64,000 nt of DNA from Achatina immaculata (taxonomy: Eukaryota; Mollusca; Gastropoda; Stylommatophora; Achatinidae), in contig CM019707.1 in assembly GCA_009760885.1 (NCBI GenBank), positions 31,299,687-31,363,686 on the forward strand, given 5' to 3'. The position numbers were made by a program, and so were the translations under genes. The notes under the pieces are model-generated. The model was given only the letters and a program-made list of their open reading frames with translations. It had not been told where the DNA came from and made no database searches. Numbering within the stretch: position 1 is the first letter of the stretch; each line of letters begins with the position of its first letter. Below, piece by piece: positions 52,480 through 63,290 of the stretch.

Positions 52480-53781
52480 GACCTAACCGAATTCGGGGTG
52501 GAACGTTTACTCCTTCCAGGACAGACGGTCGAGCCAGGGACCTAACCGAATTCGGGGTGGAACGTTTACTCCTTCCAGGACAGACGGTCGAGCCAGGGAC
52601 CTAACCGAATTCGGGGTGTTTACTCCTTCCAGGACAGATAATCGACCCAGGGTCCTAACCGAATTCGGGGTGTTTACTCCTTCCAGGACAGATAATCGAC
52701 CCAGGGTCCTAACCGAATTCGGGGTGGAACGTTTACTCCTTCCAGGACAGACGGTCGAGCCAGGGACCTAACCGAATTCGGGGTGGAACGTTACTCCTTC
52801 CAGGACAGACGGTCGAGCCAGGGACCTAACCGAATTCGAGGTGGAACGTTTACTGCTTCCAGGACAGACGGTCGAGCCAGGGACCTAACCGAATTCGGGG
52901 TGTTTACTCCTTCCAGGACAGATAATCGACCCAGGGTCCTAACCGAATTCGGGGTGTTTACTCCTTCCAGGACAGATAATCGACCCAGGGTCCTAACCGA
53001 ATTCGGGGTGGAACGTTTACTCCTTCCAGGACAGACGGTCGAGCCAGGGACCTAACCGAATTCGGGGTGGAACGTTTACTCCTTCCAGGACAGACGGTCG
53101 AGCCAGGGACCTAACCGAATTCGGGGTGGAACGTTTACTCCTTCCAGGACAGACGGTCGAGCCAGGGACCTAACCGAATTCGGGGTGTTTACTCCTTCCA
53201 GACAGATAATCGACCCAGGGTCCTAACCGAATTCGGGGTGTTTACTCCTTCCAGGACAGATAATCGACCCAGGGTCCTAACCGAATTCGGGGTGGAACGT
53301 TTACTCCTTCCAGGACAGACGGTCGAGCCAGGGACCTAACCGAATTCGGGGTGTTTACTCTTCCAGGACAGATAATCGACCCAGGGTCCTAACCGAATTC
53401 GGGGTGTTACTCCTTCCAGGACAGATAATCGACCCAGGGTCCTAACCGAATTCGGGGTGTTTACTCCTTCCAGGACAGATAATCGACCCAGGGTCCTAAC
53501 CGAATTCGGGGTGTTTACTCCTTCCAGGACAGACGGTCGAGCCAGGGACCTAACCGAATTCGGGGTGTTTACTCCTTCCAGGACAGATAATCGACCCAGG
53601 GTCCTAACCGAATTCGGGGTGTTTACTCCTTCCAGGACAGATAATCGACCCAGGGTCCTAACCGAATTCGGGGTGTTTACTCCTTCCAGGACAGATAATC
53701 GACCCAGGGACCTAACCGAATTCGGGGTGTTTACTCCTTCCAGGACAGATAATCGACCCAGGGTCCTAACCGAATTCGAGA
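52480..53781. repeat. 54/60-bp satellite, about 23 copies
   Basis: All monomers share CCTAACCGAATTCGGGGTG and TTTACTCCTTCCAGGACAGA. Class 1 (60 bp) has an extra GGAACG and CGGTCGAGCCAGGGA; class 2 (54 bp) has TAATCGACCCAGGGT. Classes come in short blocks of 1-4. The array sits between U copies A and B, and its monomer resembles the U left border at 51055-51160. Confidence 0.97.
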
Positions 53782-55133
53782 TGGAACGTTTTACTCCGTC
53801 CGGGACAAACGGTCAGTGGACATGCGAAATCGCTAATTTTTCTAAAAGTTAAAAGTAAAATGTTTCTTAATAAAAAAGACAAATAATTAGTGTCATAATC
53901 TAACATATAACTTTAAAAAGCTTTTTTTAAAAAATCGCCGATAGTGGGGTTCGAACCCATAGCATATATATTAATAGAATCTTGTTCCTACTGACTGAGA
54001 TAGCCGGACGGCTGGCATACTTCTCACTTTGTAGCATATAAGCAGACTCAATGCGCAGTCAATGTAGGTCACGGACAGAGGGAGTGCGGATAGACACTCC
54101 CCTCAAAAAAAAAGGGCACCTGCGAAAACAAAGGCAGCGAGGACAGCTGTTGCCATCCCCACCCCAAATGCTGTGATGGCCTAGAAATGTGAAGGCGCTA
54201 ACACTTTCACACTCACACAGCACGCAAGAGTACAACGGGGCGTGCCTTTCAAAAACTGTAGAGAAGTATGAAAAGTCTTCAAAACGTCAAATGACGCTCA
54301 AAGTCAAGTCCAGTCAGTTGTCCAGGAAAAAAAAAAGTATAGGTAACTAATCAATCCAGCAAAAAGAGGCATTTCTAGGTTAAGCTTGTGTTACAGTAAG
54401 AAAATGCCAAAGAAGAAGGAGGAGAAGGAGGAGGAGTAGGAAAATAATAATAAACATAAGCAGCAGAAGAAGAAAGATGGATTAGGAAGAGATGTGGGAC
54501 TACCCTTAATTCTCTAAAATCTGCTGCTGTCAAGTGTGCTTAAATTCTGACCAGCCAGGAAACTGTCCTCACAAATACATACACGCACACAACACACACA
54601 CACATACACACACACACAAATATTGAGTACAAAAAAGGCAAAGCTTTAGAGAATTAAAAAAAAAACCTAAAATATAATATTTCAGCTTTAACCTTCATCA
54701 GACAACAACTAGGGAAAGCCCAGAGTTTACAATGTAATAAATAGAAGCTTCTTGGGGGCTTTGAATGACGATTCCAAACAATAATCCCCCCCCCCCCAGA
54801 ATCCAAATAGAACACACGGGCATAACTCAGGGAATTACTCAAGTGACAAGAATTAATTACATCAGCAATAGAATCAGATGACCGGGGGGGGGAGGTGTGT
54901 GTGGGGGTAGGGGGATGGGAACTGCTGATTCACGCACTAAAGGCGGAACCAAAGACATCCGTGTTCGCTTATCTGCCGGACCTCTCTCATCTTCCATCTC
55001 GTCAAAAGCAAAAGCCCCCCCTCCCTCCTCTCACACTCCTCCGTTCTTCTGCAGGCGGCACCCCCCCCCCCCCACCCCCACCCCTCAAATCCTACCCCCA
55101 GAAAAAAAAAGCGAAACAACCACATAAAAAGTA
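53782..55133. repeat. Unit U, copy B
   Basis: Same order as copy A. Followed by a SINE and then unit V. Confidence 0.95.
53935..54012 (-). repeat. tRNA-Lys-like sequence (copy B)
   Basis: Same as 51271-51350, with A-box change to GCTATCTCAGTC. Confidence 0.75.
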
Positions 55134-55392
55134 AAAAAAAGTAAGGATAGTCCCATAGCATTTCAAATGCCGTAGGGGGTGAAGCGTTAGAGACCTCATT
55201 ATGCTGGGTCATCAGCGTGTGAGGTAGGGTGACCAGTTCCTTTCCTCGCTGCCTTTACTTCCCAGATTTTCTCTGGTACCCATTTTACGAGGCTGGGTCG
55301 ACCTCAGGGCCGTATTGGTCGGAAAAAAAAATCCCGCTCAGCTGGGGATTCGAACCCTCGACCATTTGGTTGCTAGAATTAGGATAGACGAT
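55134..55392 (-). mobile_element. tRNA-derived SINE, 259 bp, with empty site in copy C
   Basis: On the minus strand: a head with GTCGAGGGTTCGAATCCCCA (B box), a T run, a body with AAAATGGGTACCAGAGAAAA and GAAAGGAACTGGTCACC, then ATAATGAGGTCTCTAACGCT and a T-rich end. ACATAAAAAGTA at 55122-55133 and 55393-55404 is a perfect 12-bp TSD. Unit C has the uninterrupted site near 57437-57448. Confidence 0.92.
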
Positions 55393-55404
55393 ACATAAAA
55401 AGTA

Positions 55405-56100
55405 CAAAAACATAAACGCAAAGACGACAAAATACCTCTGCTATTTGCGACATAGTATCAACGCAATTACGGCTGATTTTCAAGAAAAATCCTTTGGTTC
55501 CTAATAAACTGACGGGGATAGTATTACAGCGTACACTATAGCATCCGTCGCCAGACATAAGCTGTTTTCCCTATAATCCATTTTGTCAGGAGCCAATTTT
55601 TAAAGGTCGGATTAAATACAACAAGAGAACACAGTTTTGTAGGATTTTACCTCGAAAACAAAAATCGTAGACAGAGCACTTTGGTGCGAAGTGAGAGAAA
55701 GAAAAAAAAAATCACAAGAGAATTTACCTGGGATTCGAACCACGGACTCCGGTAGGGCGAGCAGCCACGAGAGAACAGCCTACTAACGAACTGCACTGTC
55801 TCGCATCTCACTGCTCCAACTCCACCGCTCACGAATGGGTATGCAATTCACTGCTGCTGCGCTGCTTCTGTGGACACGGTGGCAAGGACAGATAACTCCA
55901 AGAGCAAAGAAAAATAAAATGGCGGCAGATTTAAACATCGAGAATAATAATAATAAATCTACTTTGCCTAGGGGAAGCGGAATTTCCAATTACGAGATCT
56001 AATGAAAATTAACAGCGATCCTCCACATTAGCAAAAAAAAAAAATGAAAAGCCAAGGCCATGTATCCAGCTTATCTCATACTACTCTACCTAATTCTAGA
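55405..56100. repeat. Unit V, copy B (~0.69 kb)
   Basis: Starts CAAAAACATAAACGCAAAGA and ends CTACTCTACCTAATTCTAGA. Repeated at 57446-58135. No gene recognised. Confidence 0.93.
55725..55818 (-). repeat. tRNA-like sequence in unit V (copy B)
   Basis: Reverse complement has CAGTGCAGTTCGTTAGTAGG and GTCCGTGGTTCGAATCCCAG (B box). A complete tRNA fold is doubtful. Confidence 0.6.
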
Positions 56101-57445
56101 TGGAACGTTTTACTCCGTCCGGGACAAACGGTCAGTGGACATGCGAAATCGCTAATTTTTCTAAAAGTTAAAAGTAAAATGTTTCTTAATAAAAAAGACA
56201 AATAATTAGTGTCATAATCTAACATATAACTTTAAAAAGCTTTTTTTTTTAAAATCGCCGATAGTGGGGTTCGAACCCATAGCATATATATTAATAGAAT
56301 CTTGTTCCTACTGACTGAGATAGCCGGACGGCTGGCATACTTCTCACTTTGTAGCATATAAGCAGACTCAATGCGCAGTCAATGTAGGTCACGGACAGAG
56401 GGAGTGCGGATAGACACTCCCCTCAAAAAAAAAAGGGCACCTGCGAAAACAAAGGCAGCGAGGACAGCTGTTGCCATCCCCACCCCAAATGCTGTGATGG
56501 CCTAAAAATGTGAAGGCGCTAACACTATCACACTCACACAGCACGCAAGAGTACCATGGGGCGTGCCTTTCAAAAACTGTAGAGAAGTATGAAAAGTCTT
56601 CAAAACGTCAAATGACGCTCAAAGTCAAGTCCAGTCAGTTGTCCAGGAAAAAAAAAAGTATAGGTAACTAATCAATCCAGCAAAAAGAGGCATTTCTAGG
56701 TTAAGCTTGTGTTACAGTAAGAAAATGCCAAAGAAGAAGGAGGAGAAGGAGGAGGAGTAGGAAAATAATAATAAACATAAGCAGCAGAAGAAGAAAGATG
56801 GATTAGGAAGAGATGTGGGACTACCCTTAATTCTCTAAAATCTGCTGCTGTCAAGTGTGCTTAAATTCTGACCAGCCAGGAAACTGTCCTCACAAATACA
56901 TACACGCACACAACACACACACACATACACACACACACAAATATTGAGTACAAAAACGGCAAAGCTTTAGAGAATTAAAAAAAAAAACTAAAATATAATA
57001 TTTCAGCTTTAACCTTCATCAGACAACAACTAGGGAAAGCCCAGAGTTTACAATGTAATAAATAGAAGCTTCTTGGGGGCTTTGAATGACGATTCCAAAC
57101 AATAATCCCCCCCCCCAATCCAAATAGAACTCACGGGCATAACTCAGGGAATTACTCAAGTGACAAGAATTAATTACATCGGCAATAGAATCAGATGACC
57201 GGGGGGGGGGGGGGAGGTGTGTGTGGGGGTAGGGGGATGGGAACTGCTGATCCACGCACTAAAGGCGGAACCAAAGACATCCGTGTTCGCTTATCTGCCG
57301 GACCTCTCTCATCTTCCATCTCGTCAAAAGCAAAAGCCCCCCCCTCCCTCCTCTCACACTCCTCCGTTCTTCTGCGGGCGGCAGCACCCCCCGCCCCTCA
57401 AATCCTACCCCCAGGAAAAAAAAGCGAAACAACCACATTAAAAAG
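56101..57445. repeat. Unit U, copy C
   Basis: Same as copies A and B with scattered changes; the poly-C tract near 57386 is shortened and it lacks the SINE. Confidence 0.95.
56255..56332 (-). repeat. tRNA-Lys-like sequence (copy C)
   Basis: Same as 53935-54012. Confidence 0.75.
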
Positions 57446-58135
57446 TACAAAAACATAAACGCAAAGACGACAAAATACCTCTGCTATTTGCGACGTAGTA
57501 TCAACGCAATTACGGCTGATTTTCAAGAAAAATCCTTTGGTTCCTAATAAACTGACGGGGATAGTATTACAGCGTACACTATAGCATCCGTCGCCAGACA
57601 TAAGCTGTTTTCCCTATAATCCATTTTGTCAGGAGCCAATTTTTAAAGGTCGGATTAAATACAAGAGAACACAGTTTTGTAGGATTTTACCTCGAAAACA
57701 AAAATCGTAGACAGAGCACTTTGGTGCGAAGTGAGAGAAAGAAAAAAAAAATCACAAGAGAATTTACCTGGGATTCGAACCACGGACTCCGGTAGGGCGA
57801 GCAGCCACGAGAGAACAGCCTACTAACGAACTGCACTGTCTCGCATCTCACTGCTCCAACTCCACCGCTCACGAATGGGTAGGCAATTCACTGCTGCTGC
57901 GCTGCTTCTGTGGACACGGTGGCAAGGACAGATAACTCCAAGAGCAAAGAAAAATAAAATGGCGGCAGATTTAAACATCGAGAATAATAATAATAAATCT
58001 ACTTTGCCTAGGGGAAGCGGAATTTCCAATTACGAGATCTAATGAAAATTAACAGCGATCCTCCACATTAGCAAAAAAAAAAAAGAAAAGCCAAGGCCAT
58101 GTATCCAGCTTATCTCATACTACTCTACCTAATTC
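57446..58135. repeat. Unit V, copy C
   Basis: Duplicate of 55405-56100; includes the tRNA-like sequence at 57765-57858. U+V is thus a tandem unit of about 2.03 kb (copy C) or 2.32 kb (copy B with SINE). Confidence 0.94.
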
Positions 58136-58580
58136 TAGTTCACCTCGTTCTAGCTCATGCGATCCTTGTTTACCTCTTTCATGTTTACCTCACTCTGGTT
58201 CACCCATTCTAATTTGTTTCTCATTCTAGTTCACTGCGGCTTGCGCCCCCGTTCTAGTTCACCTGATTCTAAAGTGTACTCATTCTAGTTTATCTCATTG
58301 TAGTTCGCTTCATTCTAATTTGTGTCTCGTTCTAGTTCACTTCATTCTTGTTTATCTCATTCTGATTCACATCGTTGTAGGTTGTATCGTTCTAGTTCAA
58401 CTCACTTTATTTTGTCTTAAATGTCCAAATCATTCTAGTTTACCTAATTCCAGTTTATCTCCTTCTAGTTTACCTAATTCCAATTTGTCTCATTCTAGTT
58501 CACCTAATTCCAGTTTATCTCATTCTAGTTCACCTAATTCCAGTTTATCTCATTCTAGTTCACCACATTCAGCTTTAAAT
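58136..58580. repeat. Degenerate 15/30-bp satellite
   Basis: Built of TCATTCTAGTTCACC and TAATTCCAGTTTATC half-units; the right end shows clean 30-bp dimers. It begins exactly at the end of unit V (CTAATTCTAG). Confidence 0.92.
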
Positions 58581-59085
58581 GCATTCTTCTAAATGCCTCG
58601 GCGATTTCTGTGGGGTTTTCTTAAAATTGTGTTTTATTACCCGTTAACTTTCCTTTCTTTCTTCATCTACATCTATTCTGTCATCACTTCTTGCATACAA
58701 GGCTTCCTGAAATCATCGGCAAAGTCGTTTCTCACCCCATCTTTAGGCACTTAGATAACACTGGGATTCACACAGAGAAACTAGAACAACAGAGCGCGTT
58801 ATACCAAAATGGGAAGTAACTCCCAGTGTTCCCGGCGCCTGACTTGTGACCCCTTGGCCGCCATTGAGTAAACATTTGTGATGAGGGGGAAGACAACTCT
58901 ATATAGGCGCGGACAAGTTTGTGATTCATGCAAGGAAACGGAAGATACAGTACAGAAAGATGGGATTGTGGGAAGGAGAGAAGGGAAAAAGAGAATGTCC
59001 CAGGTTTTCTACTGGTAAAGTGATAAAAAAAAAGTTGGCGCGGAACAATATTTTTGTAATGGGATGGTAATCCATTCATATGTTG
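58581..59085. other. Unannotated sequence
   Basis: No gene or repeat recognised. Confidence 0.5.
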
Positions 59086-59091
59086 TCTGTT

Positions 59092-59578
59092 CGTATGTTC
59101 GTATGTATGTATGTATGTATGTATGTATGTATGTATGTATGTAGTATGTATGTATGTATGTGTGCACGTATGTATGTATGCAGGAAGGTATTTTGTACGC
59201 ACGTATTTATGTATGCAGGAAGGTATATATGTTTGCACATATGTATGTATGTATATATGTATGTATGTGTGGAGGAAGGTACATATGTATGCACGTATGA
59301 ATGTATGTATGGAGGAAGGCATGTATGTATGTATGTATATATGGAGGAAGGTACATATGTATGCACGTATGAATGTATGTATGGAGGAAGGCATGTATGT
59401 ATGTAGTATGTATGTATGTATGTACGTATGTATGTATGTATGTATGTATGTACGTATGCATGGAGAAAGATTGTATGCACGTATGTATATATGTATGTAT
59501 GCAGGAAGGTATGTATGTATGCACGTATGTATGTATGCATGTATGTATGTATAATGTATGTATGTATGTATGTATGTC
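59092..59578. repeat. (ATGT)n microsatellite with GGAGGAAGG interruptions
   Basis: Long TATGTATGTATG runs. A ~77-bp compound unit (GGAGGAAGGTACATATGTAT and following) is itself duplicated at about 59270 and 59343. Confidence 0.96.
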
Positions 59579-59785
59579 GAGAGACATTTTATAACATCAT
59601 GCAAACCTCCTCAAATGTCCCTCCGGCTTAAGTTCTCTTCCACTATGGGCCCTCTGAAGCGTCTGGGCCCACCAAGACCCCGAAGCAATGCATCGACTGG
59701 GCCCCTGTCGTGTAGGTCCTGTGCATATTTTCATGTTAGTGTGTATTTATGCATGTTTGTATTTATGCTTTGTGTGTATGGAAAG
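59579..59785. other. Unannotated sequence
   Basis: Short stretch between the microsatellite and the LINE; nothing recognised. Confidence 0.4.
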
Positions 59786-60589
59786 AAGAAAATCTCCCTA
59801 GTGAATGGAGAGAATCATTACTGATCCCAGTATTTAAAAAAAGGCAATAAGAGCAAGTGGGAAAACTACAGAGGAATATCATTTACTACAAACAAGCTAC
59901 AAAATATTATCTATTATACTTTAAAATAGATCAAAACCATAAAGCGAGAACATACTGGGAGACTATCAAGCAGGTTTTGGGAATAATAGATCAACCACAG
60001 ACTAGGAGTATGGAAAAGAAGTACATACTATCTTCATTGACATCAAGAAAGCAGATGACAGCATAGCTAGGAGCAGCTTATGGAAAATTATGAAAGAATT
60101 AATAAATTAATCAATCTGACGAGAATATACATGGAGGGTACAGAAAATATAGTAATATATAAAGGAAGAAAGTCAGAACCCTTCTCTATAAGAACTGGTT
60201 TAAAACAAGGTGATACATTATTTCCATTACTACTCAACCTAGTACTAGAAAAGGTAATCAGAAAAGCGAAAGAAGAAAGCAGTACAGAAGAACAAGCTAA
60301 AATACTAGGATACGCTGATGACGTCGACCTAGTGGGGGAAACTATGCAAGAAGTCATCAGTACCTGCATACACCTGAGAGATGTAGCACTAAAGGTGGGC
60401 TTGACCATTAACCAAGATAAGACAGAGTATATGAAGATATCAAGAGACCAGAGGTAGAATGATCCAGATTATATAAATGTTGGAGATATGATTATTAAGA
60501 AAGCAGAAGCATACAAATATCTAGGCACAACCTTCAACAGAAGCAACATAGTAAGCGAAGAAATTAAAATCAGAGTACAGATAGGGAAT
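59786..60589 (+). pseudogene. LINE-zeta reverse transcriptase, 5' part
   Basis: Starts with SEWRESLLIPVFKKGNKSKW and ENYRGISF (RT motifs 0-1), then in broken frames a FIDIKKADDSI-like motif A, LKQGDTLFPLLLNLVLEKVI (motif B), LGYADDVDLVGETMQEVIST (motif C) and LTINQDKTEYMKI (motif D), then AYKYLGTTFNRSN (motif E). The order and LGYADD-V-LV pattern fit the RTE group. It is interrupted by REP-A at 60590. Frameshifts near 59935 and stops at 60458 mark it as dead. No endonuclease is present, so it is 5'-truncated. Confidence 0.92.
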
Positions 60590-61461
60590 CTTCTACTTCT
60601 TCTACCACCAAGACCGCCCTGTGATCCTCCTGAATTTACTCCTATCGTCATCGATAGGTCCCGTGGTCCCCGAAAGGACCACACGAGATCCACGAGAGGA
60701 CTACAAGAGGTTCAGAGTATCGCAGGGATTGAGCCTGTATTCTTGGTGGGTTTCAGAAGCGGGATTGCGTGACACCGTGGTTTTCGTTGCACCAGTTAAA
60801 TCTAGAGTTGGACTTTCTCGCCCGAAAACTTCGGCGTGTTGTGAGATATCAGTATATCCCCGCTGGGTGAGAGGTGGTTGCCCATCCAGTCCAGCGTTGG
60901 ACCGGAAAACCTCAGGGTGATTACGATACGCATACATCCCCGCCGCGTAAGAGGTGGTTGCCTATCTAGACTGCACTGGTCCAGTGTCTCCGACTTCAGC
61001 ATTTTGTGGTCGTGGCCGCTGCCCTTCCTAATTGTAACCAGGACGGAGCTTTTGTCCAGGAGGACGAATCCTCGCCACTAGTAAGTTTCACCCCTGGGTT
61101 GAGCCGGTTTAGGCATATTATCCCAGTATGGGCGTGTTTAGGACGTGACTGACCTTTAGAGCGGAGGTACTGTGACATGAGTAGCCATCAAGTTTCACCC
61201 CTGGTTTTAAGCCGGTTTAGGCATATTTAACCAGTTTGGGTGTATATCGGACGTGGCCGGCCTCTAGAGCAGAGGTGCCGTGGTATGAGCAGCTCCAGCC
61301 GCGAGACCACTGGACATACCAATTAATCTTCACTTTATCCTTTCCATCACCTCTTCATATCGGCGCCGCACAGCAACCCTAATTTCTTTTTCGCATTTTC
61401 TTCATTGGCCGAGAGGAGTTTCACTCCACTCGCGGCATCCGAAGAATCTCGCCAGCAGTGT
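60590..61461 (-). mobile_element. REP-A element, 872 bp, inserted in LINE-zeta
   Basis: AGATAGGGAAT at 60579-60589 and 61462-61472 is a perfect 11-bp TSD. On the minus strand it ends GGTGGTAGAAGAAGTAGAAG. It matches 40009-41250 from the 3' end but stops about 480 bp short at the 5' side. Its internal ~250-bp duplication is shortened (CCCCTGGGTTGAGCC at about 61091 and CCCCTGGTTTTAAGCC at about 61198). No ORF. Confidence 0.9.
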
Positions 61462-62009
61462 AGATAGGGAATATTATATATACTTTGCCTTGCAACACCT
61501 GTTAAAATCCAAAATTCTGTCCCAAAACACCAAAAATAACAATCTACAATAAGACCAGCCGTTATGTATGGATTAGAAACGTGAAGTACAACAAAGAAAG
61601 ATGAGCAACAATTGGAGATCTTTGAGAACAAGATCATAAGAAGAATCTTTTGGACCGATAAAGGATACCAACAGTGGAAAATGGAGAGCTAGAAAGAACA
61701 CTGAACTGAACAGCTTATTTAAATCCTAACGAATTATAAATGTCTTGAAAATGAACAGACTACGCTGGCTGGGGCATGTAGAAAGAATGGAAGAGAACAG
61801 ACAAACGAAAATGATGTATGTACAAGAGATGAGGGAAACAAGACCAAGGGGTAGACCAAGACAGAGATGGAAAGACAACATAGAAGAGGATATAAGAGAA
61901 ATTGGTGTCACCAACTGGAGAGAGATTAGGAATAGAGAGGAATGGAGGAGAACTTTATCTGCAGCAATGAGCCTTAATGGCTCGGAAAGCTAAAGAAGAA
62001 GAAGAAGAA
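61462..62009 (+). pseudogene. LINE-zeta reverse transcriptase, 3' part and tail
   Basis: Continues the RT thumb (YTLPCNTC-like, then a PVMYGLET-type segment) to the C-terminal tail: NRLRWLGHVERMEENRQTKM, RPRGRPRQRWKDNIEEDIRE, IGVTNWREIRNREEWRRTL and SLNGSES, then stop and (AAG)n. An ATGT microsatellite follows. The tail is open for 82 codons. Confidence 0.92.
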
Positions 62010-62029
62010 GATTTATATATGTATGTATG

Positions 62030-62063
<34 letters not shown>

Positions 62064-62215
62064 TGTATGTATGTATGTATGTATGTATGTATATATGTAT
62101 GTATGTATGTATGTATATGTATGTATGTATGTATACATGTATGCATGCATGCATGTATGTATGTATGTATGTATGTATGTATGTATATGTATGTATGTAT
62201 GTATATGTGTGTGTA
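62010..62215. repeat. (ATGT)n microsatellite
   Basis: Nearly pure TATG repeats following the LINE-zeta tail. A similar microsatellite lies ~200 bp upstream of the LINE's left end. Confidence 0.96.
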
Positions 62216-62744
62216 GAAATTAGCCAGCAACGTTTCTTAAGAGTACAATGAAAGAAATTACAACAAAACACCAACAAGACAGAAGCAATGATAATGTTCA
62301 CACACAAAAAAAAACGTACCAAAGTACAACATCCTTTCAAACGAGAAGACACTTACAAAAGTAAATAAACTACATCAAGACATGCTGATGACCAGATTAC
62401 ATAAAAGAATTAAAATCATGGATAGGTTAAGGCAAAGACAGCATTCTTATGACATGGACTTCCATCTTGAATGCGCCTTATGAGTGTCTGTTCTTTGCAA
62501 TCAGAAAAAAAAAAGTATAGTACTTGAAACTATCTGATCATGTTTAAATTTCCCCACTTTAGTTTCTGTTTCAATTTTTTTCTAAGAAAACAAATTTTGG
62601 AGGAATTTTCCTTCTCTCTTTAAATGTTACGGAGTGACGTGTGATTTGTATTGTAGCTGTTGAACACTTTAGGACCTTATTCTTAGAAGGTTGAACGTGA
62701 AGGTAAGAGTCATGAGCTATTATGTACACTTTACTCTATATTGT
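62216..62744. other. Unannotated sequence
   Basis: The first ~170 bp has weak resemblance to RT-like codons (a KTEAMIMFT-like stretch) that I could not confirm. The rest shows nothing. Confidence 0.4.
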
Positions 62745-63265
62745 ATTAGATCAGAGTCATCAAATTTTATATATACTCACACTATTCTATGCTGTAAAAG
62801 GTGAGAGTCATCAAATGTTTTATATACTCACACTATTCTAGGTTTTAGAAGATGAGAGTCATCAAATGTTTTATATACTCACACTATTCTAGGTTTTAGA
62901 AGATGAGAGTCATCAAATATTATATATACTCACACTATTCTATGTTGTAAAAGGTGAGAGTCATCAAATATTAGATATACTCACACTATTCTAGGTTTTA
63001 GAAGATAAGAGTCATCAAATGTTATGTATATACTCACACTATTCATGTTGTAGAAGATGACAGTCATCAAATGTTATGTATACGCACACTATTCTTATGT
63101 TGTAGAAGATGAGAGTCATCACATGTTATGTATACTCACAATACTCTTATGTTGTAGAAGATGAGAGTCATCACATATTATGTATACTCACACTAATCAT
63201 ATGTTGTAGAAGATGAGAGTCATCAAATGCAATATACACTCACATTTCTCTTATGTTGTAGAAGC
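62745..63265. repeat. 51-bp satellite, about 10 copies
   Basis: The unit has GAGAGTCATCAAATGTTATG and TATACTCACACTATTCTATG with 51-bp spacing (CACTATTCT at 62831 and 62882). Several monomers carry 1-3-bp indels. Confidence 0.95.
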
Positions 63266-63290
63266 GTGGACATTAATTACACGAAATTTG

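Noticed and set aside
52783..53852. Repetitive ORFs with FTPSRTDNRPRVLTEFGV units
   Set aside because: This is translation of the 54/60-bp satellite; both monomer lengths are multiples of three, so the frame stays open without selection.
58768..59631. ORFs up to 278 codons with Tyr-Ile-His-Thr or Met-Tyr-Val-Cys repeats
   Set aside because: Translation of the ATGT microsatellite on both strands.
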